52,550 nucleotides of DNA from NCBI GenBank assembly GCA_028279545.1, contig JANQNN010000007.1:1-52550 (forward strand), given 5' to 3'. The notes below the pieces were generated by a model. The model was not told the origin of the DNA. It worked only from the letters and a program-made list of their open reading frames with translations, and searched no databases. Below are positions 33,233 through 41,478 of this stretch, one piece after another (position 1 is the first letter of the stretch; every line of letters begins with the position of its first letter). Origin of the DNA: Nitrosopumilaceae archaeon. Its GTDB lineage: Archaea > Thermoproteota > Nitrososphaeria > Nitrososphaerales > Nitrosopumilaceae. The position numbers and the translations under genes are program-made.

Positions 33233-33844
33233 TTATTTTGTGATCGCAAATGTTTGGATATTTTGCATTTTTTTATTAATAATTTTAATAATTAAATCAG
33301 TTTCAGACTCAACTAGGTAATAGTTTCTAGAATTTTTTGAGTCAAAAAGATGATTTCCGTTTGGGGAAAGAATCCATTCTCCTCTGTCATTTTTTATAGT
33401 CATTGCTGTGACTAAAATCTGAGCCTGAGTATTCCTGGATATAGATGATAATAGCATTATCACCGAATTGATAAATCTAATTGATTCAAGATCATCAAAA
33501 AGATTGTAAATCCCATTCAAAGAATCTAAAATAACCAGTGTTTTTTCCTTGGTTATTTTTTTAATAGTCACCTTTAGATCTTTTTCCCAATTTTTTTTAT
33601 TGGAACTATAAATCATTACATTTTCATTTTTTTTAATCATCCCAGATTTTACATAACCACTATACATCAAATCAAAATCAAAAAAAATTTTTGGAATAGC
33701 ACAGGAATTAATTAACCTATTTAAAAAGTCAGTTTTTAGAAATGGATTGGAAAATAAAATAAGATTAGGGTTTTTTTCAGAAAATTTATTTTTCAATGGG
33801 TCTAGATTTTCATCTAAAGTTTTGTTAGGATTTTTATCCAACAC
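33233..33844 (-). CDS. Degenerate RecA/KaiC-like ATPase-fold protein
   Basis: The 203-aa protein has a RecA-like layout: an N-terminal strand LILFSNPF followed by a helix, where the Walker A P-loop should be, but no GxxxxGK[ST] is present. A strand-helix TLVILDSLNGIYNLF looks like Walker B, and AQILVTAMTIKNDRGEW a sensor strand. It is therefore a probable pseudo-ATPase of the KaiC/RadA-like group seen in archaea. The start is GTG at 33844, only 26 bases from the divergent aminotransferase-like gene. Its function is not known. Confidence 0.55.
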   Translation of the reverse strand: MLDKNPNKTLDENLDPLKNKFSEKNPNLILFSNPFLKTDFLNRLINSCAIPKIFFDFDLMYSGYVKSGMIKKNENVMIYSSNKKNWEKDLKVTIKKITKEKTLVILDSLNGIYNLFDDLESIRFINSVIMLLSSISRNTQAQILVTAMTIKNDRGEWILSPNGNHLFDSKNSRNYYLVESETDLIIKIINKKMQNIQTFAITK

Positions 33845-33870
33845 TGATTTTATTACATTCAGATATAATA

Positions 33871-35019
33871 ATGAATTTAGATTCTAAAGATGTTTCAATT
33901 GATTTTCCCTATAAAAAAATCTATCTTAATAATGCATCAGTTTCTCTAATGCCAATACAAAGCATAGAGGCAATGAAAGAATTTTTAATTTCCTATAATT
34001 CAGTAGGTCCTGATTCTCTTGAATCTGAACCATTTATTTCAGAAAAATTGAGAAACACCAGGAAAATTATTTCAAAGATAATAAACTCTCAACCCGATGA
34101 GATTATTTTAACCCAGAGTACAACGGATGGAATAAATTTTGTGGCCAATGGTCTTTCCTTAAATCAACAAGATAATATTATTATTCGCGGAATGTCTCAT
34201 GAACACCATGCAAATTTTTATCCTTGGCTTAGACTAAAAAATAAAGTAGAAATAAAAAATCTTTCCATTGATGAGAATGGTTTTTTTAATTTTGAAGATT
34301 TTAATCAATTTCTAGATAAAAACACAAAACTCGTATCCTTGAGTCATGCATTATATAATACAGGTTCAATTCTTCCTATAGAAAATATTGGAAAAATTCT
34401 TGACGAAAAGATTCCTTTTTTTGTTGATAGTGCTCAGACAGTAGGTTGTGTAGATAATGTAGATGTAAAAAATCTTAAATGTAATTTTATGTCTTTTAAT
34501 GGATCAAAATGGCTTTGTGGACCTATGGGAACAGGATTATTTTACTGCGACCGTAAGTCAAGTGATTTAATTGAACCTCTCTCTATTGGAGGAGAATCTG
34601 CAATGCTGTTTGATGAATCAAATTTGGTTTTCAAAAGTTTACCTGAGAAGTTTCAAACGGGCTTCCGAAATTATGTGGGTATAGTAGGCTTAGAATCTTC
34701 TGCAAACTATCTTTACCAGTATGGTATTGAAAATATACGTAGAAAAAACATTCATCTTTCAACTATGTTCAAGGAAGAATTATCAAAAAATAGAAATGTA
34801 ACATTTTATGGGCCAGAAAACCCAGAAGATAGGACAAGTATTATCTCCTTTAACCTAGAAGGACATGAACCTCAAACAGTAGTTGAAAAACTTGAAAAAC
34901 AAGATATCATTTTAGCCGTAAGAGAAATTTATGATAAAAAAATAATTCGAGTATCCCCACATTTTTTTAATACAGAATCTGAAATTCTTAAGGTCGTAGA
35001 TGCAATAAGGAAATTATAA
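33871..35019 (+). CDS. Class V aminotransferase-like PLP enzyme
   Basis: The 382-aa protein has the fold type I PLP signature of the cysteine desulfurase/isopenicillin-N-epimerase group: LNNASVSLMP, MSHEHHANFYPW, Asp186 in VDSAQTVG and the Schiff-base Lys213 in FNGSKWLCGPMGTGLF. The catalytic Cys loop of SufS/NifS is not visible; the equivalent region reads LAVREIYDKKIIRVSPHFFN. It is therefore unlikely to be a desulfurase, and may be a racemase, lyase or transaminase. It shares a short divergent interval with the RecA-like gene. Confidence 0.8.
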   Translation: MNLDSKDVSIDFPYKKIYLNNASVSLMPIQSIEAMKEFLISYNSVGPDSLESEPFISEKLRNTRKIISKIINSQPDEIILTQSTTDGINFVANGLSLNQQDNIIIRGMSHEHHANFYPWLRLKNKVEIKNLSIDENGFFNFEDFNQFLDKNTKLVSLSHALYNTGSILPIENIGKILDEKIPFFVDSAQTVGCVDNVDVKNLKCNFMSFNGSKWLCGPMGTGLFYCDRKSSDLIEPLSIGGESAMLFDESNLVFKSLPEKFQTGFRNYVGIVGLESSANYLYQYGIENIRRKNIHLSTMFKEELSKNRNVTFYGPENPEDRTSIISFNLEGHEPQTVVEKLEKQDIILAVREIYDKKIIRVSPHFFNTESEILKVVDAIRKL

Positions 35020-35271
35020 TTTCTCCTGTTCTTCTATTACCATCATTGTAAGAGTTGATTGAACCTTACTAATTTTCCTTATTTTATTTGTGATGATTGC
35101 TCGAAGATTTTCAGCGTTATCTGAAGATAGTTTCAAAACAATATCATAAACGCCATAAACACCTTTTACTTCAAATTCTATTTCTTCATCTTGAAGAATT
35201 TTTTTTATTTCATCAATTATTGACATATCTGAACCTAGATCAGAATTTAATAATACGTATGCTGTGGGCAT
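35014..35271 (-). CDS. Stand-alone Lrp/AsnC ligand-binding domain protein
   Basis: The 85-aa protein comprises only the RAM domain of Lrp/AsnC regulators: AYVLLNSDLGSD, KGVYGVYDIVLKLSS and the C-terminal LTMMVIEEQEKL. It lacks the HTH. Such proteins bind amino acids and can modulate full-length Lrp partners or enzymes. The longer frame from 35286 adds five residues; the ATG at 35271 gives the conserved MPTAYVLLN start. Its 3' end overlaps the convergent aminotransferase by six bases. Confidence 0.85.
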   Translation of the reverse strand: MPTAYVLLNSDLGSDMSIIDEIKKILQDEEIEFEVKGVYGVYDIVLKLSSDNAENLRAIITNKIRKISKVQSTLTMMVIEEQEKL

Positions 35272-35348
35272 GTTGCAGATTTTCATAATCAGTATTTAAC
35301 CTTTCATAGACATCAAAAGCTGATTAACTACCCACTGAATTACTTTAT

Positions 35349-35993
35349 GTGGGACAGTTAGATCTAACTTTAACTATTTCTGAATCCATTCCAAATTTTC
35401 CTGGTTCACCTCCTCCTCAATTCATTTTTTGGTCTTCCATAAATGACGAAGGTTATAATTTAGAATTACTTTTTCTTAGCTCTCATACGGGTACCCATCT
35501 TGATGCACCATATCATTTTAAAAAAGACGGAATGAAAATACATCAAATACCTCTAGCTCGACTTATGGGTAATGCAATATTAATTAAAATTAAAAAATTG
35601 AAAGATCAAGCTATCTCAAAAAAAGATATAATTAATTTTGAAAAGAAAAATGGTAAAATACCAAATCATTCTTCAATAGTTTTTTTCACTGGTTGGCAAA
35701 AAAACTTGAAAAAAAATATTTATTTTAAAAATAATCCGGGATTATCTAAATCAGCTGCAAAATATCTTGTGCTAAAAAACGTTAACCTTGTAGGTATTGA
35801 TTCCCCAAGTATAGATTTGGGAATTGACAAATCTTTTTCTGTTCATAAAATTTTTGCAAAAAAAAATATCCTTATAGTTGAAAATCTTTCAAATCTAGAA
35901 AAAATCCCAAATTCAGATTTTCAATTCACCATTTTGCCTCTTAAATTAAAAAATGCTACAGGTTCTCCAGTAAGGGCCATAGCAAGTTATTGA
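35349..35993 (+). CDS. Cyclase/arylformamidase family metal hydrolase
   Basis: The 214-aa protein has the family signature HTGTHLDAPYHF (about residue 47), which is HxGTHxDxPxHF, with the zinc/manganese ligands. Another His/Glu pair (VHKIFAKKNILIVENLSNLEKI) follows as in kynurenine formamidase-like enzymes. It might hydrolyse formylkynurenine-type amides or cyclic lactones; no tryptophan-catabolic neighbour is seen. The start is GTG at 35349, since the overlapping ATG two bases upstream leads quickly to a stop. It overlaps the convergent radical SAM gene by seven bases. Confidence 0.85.
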   Translation: MGQLDLTLTISESIPNFPGSPPPQFIFWSSINDEGYNLELLFLSSHTGTHLDAPYHFKKDGMKIHQIPLARLMGNAILIKIKKLKDQAISKKDIINFEKKNGKIPNHSSIVFFTGWQKNLKKNIYFKNNPGLSKSAAKYLVLKNVNLVGIDSPSIDLGIDKSFSVHKIFAKKNILIVENLSNLEKIPNSDFQFTILPLKLKNATGSPVRAIASY

Positions 35994-37045
35994 ACAAAAT
36001 GAAATCGATTTTTTTTATAATTTTTTGATAGTTTACCCACAATTGGAATTTTATTCCCACAAAATCTACATTGATTTTTTTCATCTAGATGCCATGATTC
36101 AATGTCAAAGCTAAACCTCTTAATTACAATATTATTACATTCAGGACAGTAGGTATGCTCTAGAGGATGACCTGGAACATTTCCAATATAGGCATATTTT
36201 AAACCAATTTTTTTAGCCACCTTATGATGATTTTCTAATGTCTTAACTGGTGTAGAATCAAATTCCATCATTTTGTAATCGGGATGAAACCGTAGAAAGT
36301 GTATAGGCATTTCTGGACCAAATTCATCGTAGACAAATTTACATAATTTTTCAGCGTATTCTAAACTATCTCCAACTTGTGGAACAACCAAATCAGTAAT
36401 TTCAACATGGATTTTTGTTTTATCTCGGATTTCCAACAAGGTTTCAAAAACTGGCTGGGGATCAGGAACTCCAATGTATTTTCTTGTAAACTTTGGCTCA
36501 GCATTTCCCTTGAAATCTACTGTGATTGAATCTAAAAATTCGCTCATCATTTTTACTGATTCAGGTGTATCATAACCATTTGAAACAAAAACATTGTAGA
36601 GATTTTTCTTGTGTGCTACTACCCCACAATCTCGTGCAAATTCGATAAAAATTGAAGGTTCATTGTAAGTATAAGCAATTCCGTCGGCTCCATTATCTAT
36701 TGCAGTTTGCACCACTTCGTTGGGAGTCATGTCAGTTCCTTCAATTTTTCTTCTTTGACTGATATCATAATTTTGGCAATATTTACAAAGCCAATTACAT
36801 CCAGTAGTGGCAATCGAATATACTTTTGAACCTGGATGAAAATGAGTAACTGGTTTTTTTTCTATAGGATCTACATGTCCTGCAATCACCTTTCCATAAA
36901 CCAACAAGTCCAACTTTCCATTCTCATTCCCTCTAATCCCACAAAGACCTATTTGTCCTTCAGCCATCTCGCAATATCTTGCACAAGCTGTACAACGTAC
37001 TTTGTTATTTTCTAATTTTTCATAAAGAATAGCTTCTTTTTTCAT
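35987..37045 (-). CDS. amrS: AmmeMemoRadiSam-type radical SAM protein
   Basis: This 352-aa protein has an N-terminal Cys motif (CTACARYC ... GLCGIRG), the radical SAM triad CNWLCKYC, and YTYNEPSIF and HFLRFHPDYK segments. A C-terminal zinc ribbon (YCPECN ... CRFCGN) follows. This is the AmrS group, whose physiological role is uncertain. The usual partner genes AmmeMemo (amrA/amrB) are not in the window, so the system is split or partners lie elsewhere. It shares only a short promoter interval with the divergent phosphatase gene. Confidence 0.88.
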   Translation of the reverse strand: MKKEAILYEKLENNKVRCTACARYCEMAEGQIGLCGIRGNENGKLDLLVYGKVIAGHVDPIEKKPVTHFHPGSKVYSIATTGCNWLCKYCQNYDISQRRKIEGTDMTPNEVVQTAIDNGADGIAYTYNEPSIFIEFARDCGVVAHKKNLYNVFVSNGYDTPESVKMMSEFLDSITVDFKGNAEPKFTRKYIGVPDPQPVFETLLEIRDKTKIHVEITDLVVPQVGDSLEYAEKLCKFVYDEFGPEMPIHFLRFHPDYKMMEFDSTPVKTLENHHKVAKKIGLKYAYIGNVPGHPLEHTYCPECNNIVIKRFSFDIESWHLDEKNQCRFCGNKIPIVGKLSKNYKKNRFHFVQ

Positions 37046-37096
37046 TTTCCACCATACAATATTTTTTTACCAATATAAGGTCCATGTTTTTTCGCA

Positions 37097-37624
37097 ATGC
37101 TAAAAATAGACAATAAACTACCCCTATCTATGAGCAAACCAGGAAATATGTGGAGAAAGGTTCATGGAAAAATTACAAAACGTCCCACCAATTTCTCCTG
37201 GTTAATTGAAGAAAAACTTGCGGGTTCAGGTATGCCAACAAGCTTTGATGAAATTGATTGGATTTTGAGACAAGGTGTAAAATCAATTGTAACAATGACA
37301 GAGAATGAGCTACCCGAAAAATGGGTTAGTGATATTGGATATCTACATATTCCAACGCCTGACCTAACAGCACCCGATATGGAAAAAATAGACTTGGCAG
37401 TAGACTTTATTCATGAAAAAATTGAGAATAATCAGGCCGTTATGGTTCATTGTGCTGCAGGAATGGGAAGAGCTGGAACAATCTTGGCCTCTTATTTAGT
37501 AAAGTATCAAAACTATTCAGCAGAAGAGGCAATAAAAAAAATAAGAAAAGAAAGACCCGGGTCTATTCAATCAGAAACTCAAGAACTAGCAATTACTTTT
37601 TATCAGAAACATGTAAGAAATTAA
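37097..37624 (+). CDS. Dual-specificity/tyrosine protein phosphatase
   Basis: A 175-aa phosphatase with the CX5R loop HCAAGMGRAGT (about residues 118-128), the general-acid region HIPTPDLTAPD and the N-terminal WLIEEKLAGSGMP typical of archaeal and DUSP23-like enzymes. It would remove phosphate from Tyr/Ser/Thr residues or small phosphorylated substrates. The stop overlaps the 3' end of the first tandem microprotein gene by four bases. Confidence 0.87.
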   Translation: MLKIDNKLPLSMSKPGNMWRKVHGKITKRPTNFSWLIEEKLAGSGMPTSFDEIDWILRQGVKSIVTMTENELPEKWVSDIGYLHIPTPDLTAPDMEKIDLAVDFIHEKIENNQAVMVHCAAGMGRAGTILASYLVKYQNYSAEEAIKKIRKERPGSIQSETQELAITFYQKHVRN

Positions 37625-37767
37625 ATAAATTCTGAAACTAACTTTCCATCTACTACTTTAATTTTTAATTTAATATTTTCTTGAAATTCTAAAGTTATTC
37701 CTCCTTCAGAATTTGGGTCTTCAACTTTTACAAGTTCTATCATTTTTATTTTGTCAAATTTTCCCAT
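37621..37767 (-). CDS. Tandem microprotein 1, 48 aa
   Basis: An ATG-initiated 48-codon frame encodes MGKFDKIKMIELVKVEDP, then NSEGGITLEF and KVVDGKLVSEF. It is a paralogue of the 50-aa product encoded nine bases upstream on the same strand; both keep E-D/P-P-x-x-E-G-G-I-T and V-D-G-K. It has no Cys, signal or TM segment. Both may be small regulatory or adaptor proteins. The function is unknown. Confidence 0.6.
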   Translation of the reverse strand: MGKFDKIKMIELVKVEDPNSEGGITLEFQENIKLKIKVVDGKLVSEFI

Positions 37768-37776
37768 TTTTTTCAC

Positions 37777-37929
37777 CTATTCTGGAATGGACACCGTTTC
37801 AATTTTTCCATCAACTGCTTTTATGAATAAAAATCGATTATCTTTTAAAATAAAAGTTATTCCTCCTTCCTTGTCAGGTTCTTCAACTTCTAAAATTGGT
37901 TGACCTAAAAGACCATCATATTTTGCCAT
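37777..37929 (-). CDS. Tandem microprotein 2, 50 aa
   Basis: An ATG-initiated 50-codon frame reads MAKYDGLLGQPILEVEEPDK, EGGITFILKDNR and KAVDGKIETVSIPE. Its spacing and shared E-x-P-x-x-E-G-G-I-T ... V-D-G-K pattern show it is a paralogue of the next gene downstream. The pair looks like a tandem duplication. It lies opposite the phosphatase gene end. The function is unknown. Confidence 0.6.
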   Translation of the reverse strand: MAKYDGLLGQPILEVEEPDKEGGITFILKDNRFLFIKAVDGKIETVSIPE

Positions 37930-38042
37930 GTAGAGTTTCTAAAATAGTTCCTTATATCCCTAATTGAATATAATAAAAAATCTTAGAGGGCATATTCTAG
38001 TTCAAAACCAAATATGATTCTGAATTTACCACAATTAAAAAA

Positions 38043-38576
38043 CTACCTTACGGTTAGTTCGATCTCGTTTGAATTTTTTTTAATACTATCTGATTCTGTA
38101 TAATCATGTTTTTGCCACGAAGCAAATACTTCTGCTCCAATTTTATGGGTTCCAGCACCAAGGCTTGAAGCTTTTATGATGATTTTTTCATTAAAATCAA
38201 ACAATTCTTGTCTTACTTCTTCTTCAGATAAGCGAATAAAGGGCTCGAAATTTTTAGCTATTTGTACCCAGATTCTTTTGTCTTTCATTGGGTTGACCAA
38301 TTTTGGATTTCTTGTCCAAAAAATCGCTGCTTTCCTGTATGAATCAATTGGTTTACCGACCTCTTTTTTTCTAATACTTCCAGAGGTCAATTTTATACCA
38401 TACTTTAACTTGAACGATACATCATTGTTATTGTAGGCCCGAGTCCAATTGGCCTCATTGAAGGCATTCCTAATATCCCCTTCAATAGAAAATTGCACAT
38501 TAATCTCTATTATATCGTCAGATTGGTACTCATTTTTCCCATTAATTAATGAAATTTCTGAAAATTTACTACTCAT
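38043..38576 (-). CDS. Conserved-looking hypothetical protein, 177 aa
   Basis: The product (MSSKFSEISLINGKNEY) has predicted beta strands and an acidic/basic mix, with no signal or membrane segment. Landmarks are YNNNDVSFKLKYGIKLTSGS, SYRKAAIFWTRNPKLVNP and IKASSLGAGTHKIGAEV. The frame extends upstream to 38636, but that part overlaps the rpoL start and looks unlike protein, so I chose the ATG at 38576. It is divergent from rpoL with 48 bases between starts. No family is recognised. Confidence 0.55.
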   Translation of the reverse strand: MSSKFSEISLINGKNEYQSDDIIEINVQFSIEGDIRNAFNEANWTRAYNNNDVSFKLKYGIKLTSGSIRKKEVGKPIDSYRKAAIFWTRNPKLVNPMKDKRIWVQIAKNFEPFIRLSEEEVRQELFDFNEKIIIKASSLGAGTHKIGAEVFASWQKHDYTESDSIKKNSNEIELTVR

Positions 38577-38624
38577 TCCTAACCATAAGGGTTTATATCC
38601 ACAATAAGTTCTTTTTCCGAATAC

Positions 38625-38903
38625 ATGCGTGCTCAAGTAGTAAGCTCAGAACCAAAAGAGATCAACCTATCTATCCAGGATACTGATGTAGGGCTTTTGT
38701 ATATTATTCAGCACGAATTATTAAAAACATCAGGAATTGATTTTGCCGGAGTCATCATTAAACATCCCTTAACAAATGAATGTTGGATGAGAATTAATTC
38801 AAATACCAAACCTTTGCAAGAAATCAAAAAAGCAACAGATACTGCGATTAAAACAGTAGATGGTCTTGAAAAATTATTTAATTCTTCAATTAAGGGAAAT
38901 TAA
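38625..38903 (+). CDS. rpoL: RNA polymerase subunit L (Rpo11)
   Basis: The 92-aa protein is the small Rpb11/RpoL assembly subunit, which dimerises with RpoD. Landmarks are INLSIQDTDVGLLYIIQHELLKTSGIDFAGVIIKHPLTNECWMRI and a C-terminal helix DTAIKTVDGLEKLF. It is followed immediately (no gap) by tfs, the usual thaumarchaeal order, then pcn. Confidence 0.9.
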   Translation: MRAQVVSSEPKEINLSIQDTDVGLLYIIQHELLKTSGIDFAGVIIKHPLTNECWMRINSNTKPLQEIKKATDTAIKTVDGLEKLFNSSIKGN

Positions 38904-39218
38904 ATGAAATTTTGTCCCAAATGTGAGATCAAATTAAAAAAGGACAGTGGCGTACTCAAATGCTCCAAATGTGGGTATGTTGAAGGTGAAGCTGATCCAC
39001 AACCAAAAAAAGTCATTCAGGAAAAATCAGATGAATCCTTTCATGTCTTTGCTGAAAATGAGGGAGAAGAGACAATGCCTACCATTAAAATCGAATGCGA
39101 AAGCTGTGGACACGATGAAGCTGTCTGGTGGATGCTACAAACCCGAAGTGCAGATGAACCAACTACACAATTTTATAGATGTGTAAAGTGTAAAAACACC
39201 TGGCGTAATTACGCATAA
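38904..39218 (+). CDS. tfs: Transcription elongation factor TFS
   Basis: The 104-aa protein has two zinc ribbons: CPKCEIKLKK...CSKCG at the N-terminus and CESCG...CVKCKNTWRNYA at the C-terminus. The acidic hairpin LQTRSADEPTTQFYRC carries the D-E pair that induces RNA cleavage in stalled RNA polymerase, as in TFIIS. The ATG directly abuts the rpoL stop, so it is co-translated. Confidence 0.94.
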   Translation: MKFCPKCEIKLKKDSGVLKCSKCGYVEGEADPQPKKVIQEKSDESFHVFAENEGEETMPTIKIECESCGHDEAVWWMLQTRSADEPTTQFYRCVKCKNTWRNYA

Positions 39219-39253
39219 CGTTTAACTGGAACTTAAAGCACCTGAAAATCAGT

Positions 39254-40000
39254 TTGACATTTGGAGCAAAAACAAATGGATCAGATGATCTAAAGGCAAT
39301 CCTTTCAGCTATATCTACTCTGGTTGAAGAAGCTACTTTTGTTGCCACAGCAGAAGGGATAACCTTTAGAGGAATGGATCCTTCTCATGTGGCGCTAATA
39401 GATATTTCATGGCCAAACTCCGCTTTTGAAAAATATGAATGCGATAGCGATATTAAATTTGGTGTTAGGATCGATGAATTTTCTAAACTCATCAAAAGGG
39501 CCGATAAAAAAGATAGTATTGAAATTAGTATTTCAGAACAAAACATGTTGCTTGTAACTGTTGGAAAAAATAAAAAATACAAAATTCGATTAATTGAAAG
39601 TTCGGCTACAGATACCCCTTTACCAAAAATTCCATATAATTCAAAAATTATTTTAACTTCTTCACAATTTGATAAGATTTTAGGAGATGTTCAAGTGGTT
39701 TCCGATTATCTAACGATAAATACTTTTGATTCAAAAGCCAATTTTTCCGGCAAAGGAGATTCTGGAGAAGTAACAATAGATCTTGAAAAAGAACCTGAAA
39801 ATGTTGAAGAAATATCATCCAAAGAAGATAGTAGTGGAACATATAGCTTAGAATATCTAAACCCCGTCGTAAAAGCCGTAGGAACAAATGCGGGATTAAT
39901 TACCTGTGAATTTTCAAGTGCCAAACCACTCAGAATTGAATTCAAAGTGGCCAATATAGGCAGAATTCACTTCTATTTAGCCCCAAGAGTAGAAAGTTAA
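39254..40000 (+). CDS. pcn: DNA polymerase sliding clamp PCNA
   Basis: The 248-aa protein has the ring-clamp signatures FRGMDPSHVALIDISWP (loop binding region) and KPLRIEFKVANIGRIHFYLAPR at the C-terminus, with internal repeat of the two-domain fold. It tethers polymerases and other replication proteins. The start is TTG at 39254, with no in-frame ATG upstream. It follows tfs by 35 bases. Confidence 0.93.
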   Translation: MTFGAKTNGSDDLKAILSAISTLVEEATFVATAEGITFRGMDPSHVALIDISWPNSAFEKYECDSDIKFGVRIDEFSKLIKRADKKDSIEISISEQNMLLVTVGKNKKYKIRLIESSATDTPLPKIPYNSKIILTSSQFDKILGDVQVVSDYLTINTFDSKANFSGKGDSGEVTIDLEKEPENVEEISSKEDSSGTYSLEYLNPVVKAVGTNAGLITCEFSSAKPLRIEFKVANIGRIHFYLAPRVES

Positions 40001-40035
40001 AGCATTTAAAGATAATATTATCCAGTAAGTTTGAA

Positions 40036-41439
40036 TTGAAACTTGTACTAAAATACGGTGGAACCTCCATTTCCTCTTCAAAGGATATTAAAAATATTGC
40101 AAAGCATATTCAAAATTTATCAAAAAAAAATAATCTGGTAATTGTTTGCTCCGCAATAAGTGACACGACTGATGACCTAATTGAAATATCTCAAGCCATC
40201 AAGAAAGAAAATAAGAAAAAAGCAGAACAACTTGCCAAAAAAATTTCAAATAGACATAGCCAGCTTGCTAAAAAAACGGTAAAAAAATCACAAATAAGAA
40301 AGAAATTATTGCAAACATTTGATGAATATTTTTCTGAACTCCTTGCTTTAATTGATGGGATGGTTTTATTGGGAGAAGTAACTCCAAGATCATTAGATTA
40401 TTTATTTTCATTTGGAGAACGCCTTTCGATCCAATTAATTTCTGCTGCAATTAACGATATAGGAAAAAAATCAATACCCCTAACTGGTAAGGAAGTAGGT
40501 ATTGTTACAGATTCAAATTTTGGTGAATCAAAACCATTAATGGATACAACCAAACTTAGAGTTTCAAAAACTTTAGATTCTTTATTTTTAAAGAAGGTAA
40601 TTCCAGTAGTTGGTGGATTCGTAGGAGCAGATCAGCATGGTCATGTTACAACTTTTGGTAGAGGGGGTTCTGATTATTCAGCTACCATAATTGGATCTTG
40701 TATTAAGGCAGACAAGATTTGGTTGATGAGTGATGTTGATGGATTGATGACTGCAGATCCTAAAATTGTCAAGGATGCGAAATTACTCAAAGAGGTCTCA
40801 TATATTGAAGCAATAGAGATGGCAATGTTTGGTGCAAAACAAATTCATCCTAGAACATTTGAACCATTGCTGTCAAAAAAAATACCCATGCAAATAAGAA
40901 GCTCATTTAATATTAATAATGAAGGGACATTGGTTACTTCGTCTCCATCACTTGATGCTAAAAATACTGTAAAGTGTGTGAGTTGTGTTTCTCAAACAGG
41001 ACTGATTGATATTAGAGGGGGAAGTATGGTTGGAACACCTGGAACAGCAGCAAAGATTTTCTCAACATTGGCTAAGGCAGGAGTAAATGTAATGATGATT
41101 TCTCAAAATCCCTCTGAATCTAGCATTACTATTGTGGTTAAAAACACTGATCTTGATAAAGCCGTAAACACTTTGGAATTGGAATTATTAGGAAAAATTA
41201 TCAAAAAACTTGAGGTAACTACCGATATGGCCATAATAGCCTTAATTGGCTCTGGAATGCGCGGAACAGTAGGGGTAGCCTCGAAGGTATTTGGTTCGAT
41301 GGCAAAAAATAAGGTAAATGTATCAATGATTACTCAAGGTTCTTCAGAACTAAATCTTGCATTTGTGGTAAAAAGTCCTGACGCAAGTACTGCAGTTAGA
41401 GCTATCCACAGTGAATTTGAGCTTTCTAAAATAAACTAA
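40036..41439 (+). CDS. Aspartate kinase
   Basis: The 467-aa kinase phosphorylates aspartate as the first step to lysine, methionine, threonine. Landmarks are KYGGTSISSSKDI near the N-terminus, the substrate motif VGGFVGADQHGHVTTFGRGGSDYSA, the LMSDVDGLMTADPK segment, and two C-terminal ACT domains (about 320-390 and 400-467). The ACT repeats imply feedback by an end product. The start is TTG. It is on the same strand 36 bases after pcn. Confidence 0.9.
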   Translation: MKLVLKYGGTSISSSKDIKNIAKHIQNLSKKNNLVIVCSAISDTTDDLIEISQAIKKENKKKAEQLAKKISNRHSQLAKKTVKKSQIRKKLLQTFDEYFSELLALIDGMVLLGEVTPRSLDYLFSFGERLSIQLISAAINDIGKKSIPLTGKEVGIVTDSNFGESKPLMDTTKLRVSKTLDSLFLKKVIPVVGGFVGADQHGHVTTFGRGGSDYSATIIGSCIKADKIWLMSDVDGLMTADPKIVKDAKLLKEVSYIEAIEMAMFGAKQIHPRTFEPLLSKKIPMQIRSSFNINNEGTLVTSSPSLDAKNTVKCVSCVSQTGLIDIRGGSMVGTPGTAAKIFSTLAKAGVNVMMISQNPSESSITIVVKNTDLDKAVNTLELELLGKIIKKLEVTTDMAIIALIGSGMRGTVGVASKVFGSMAKNKVNVSMITQGSSELNLAFVVKSPDASTAVRAIHSEFELSKIN

Positions 41440-41478
41440 AAATAAAATAATTTAAGGGAACAAAATTAAAGAAATTTT

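Noticed and set aside
33871-35019. Annotation as a cysteine desulfurase (SufS/IscS)
   Set aside because: The PLP-binding Lys is present but the catalytic Cys loop is not, so only the class V aminotransferase fold is claimed.
38577-38636. Longer start of the hypothetical protein at 38043
   Set aside because: The extra 20 residues overlap the rpoL start and contain no typical secondary structure; the ATG at 38576 gives a cleaner N-terminus.
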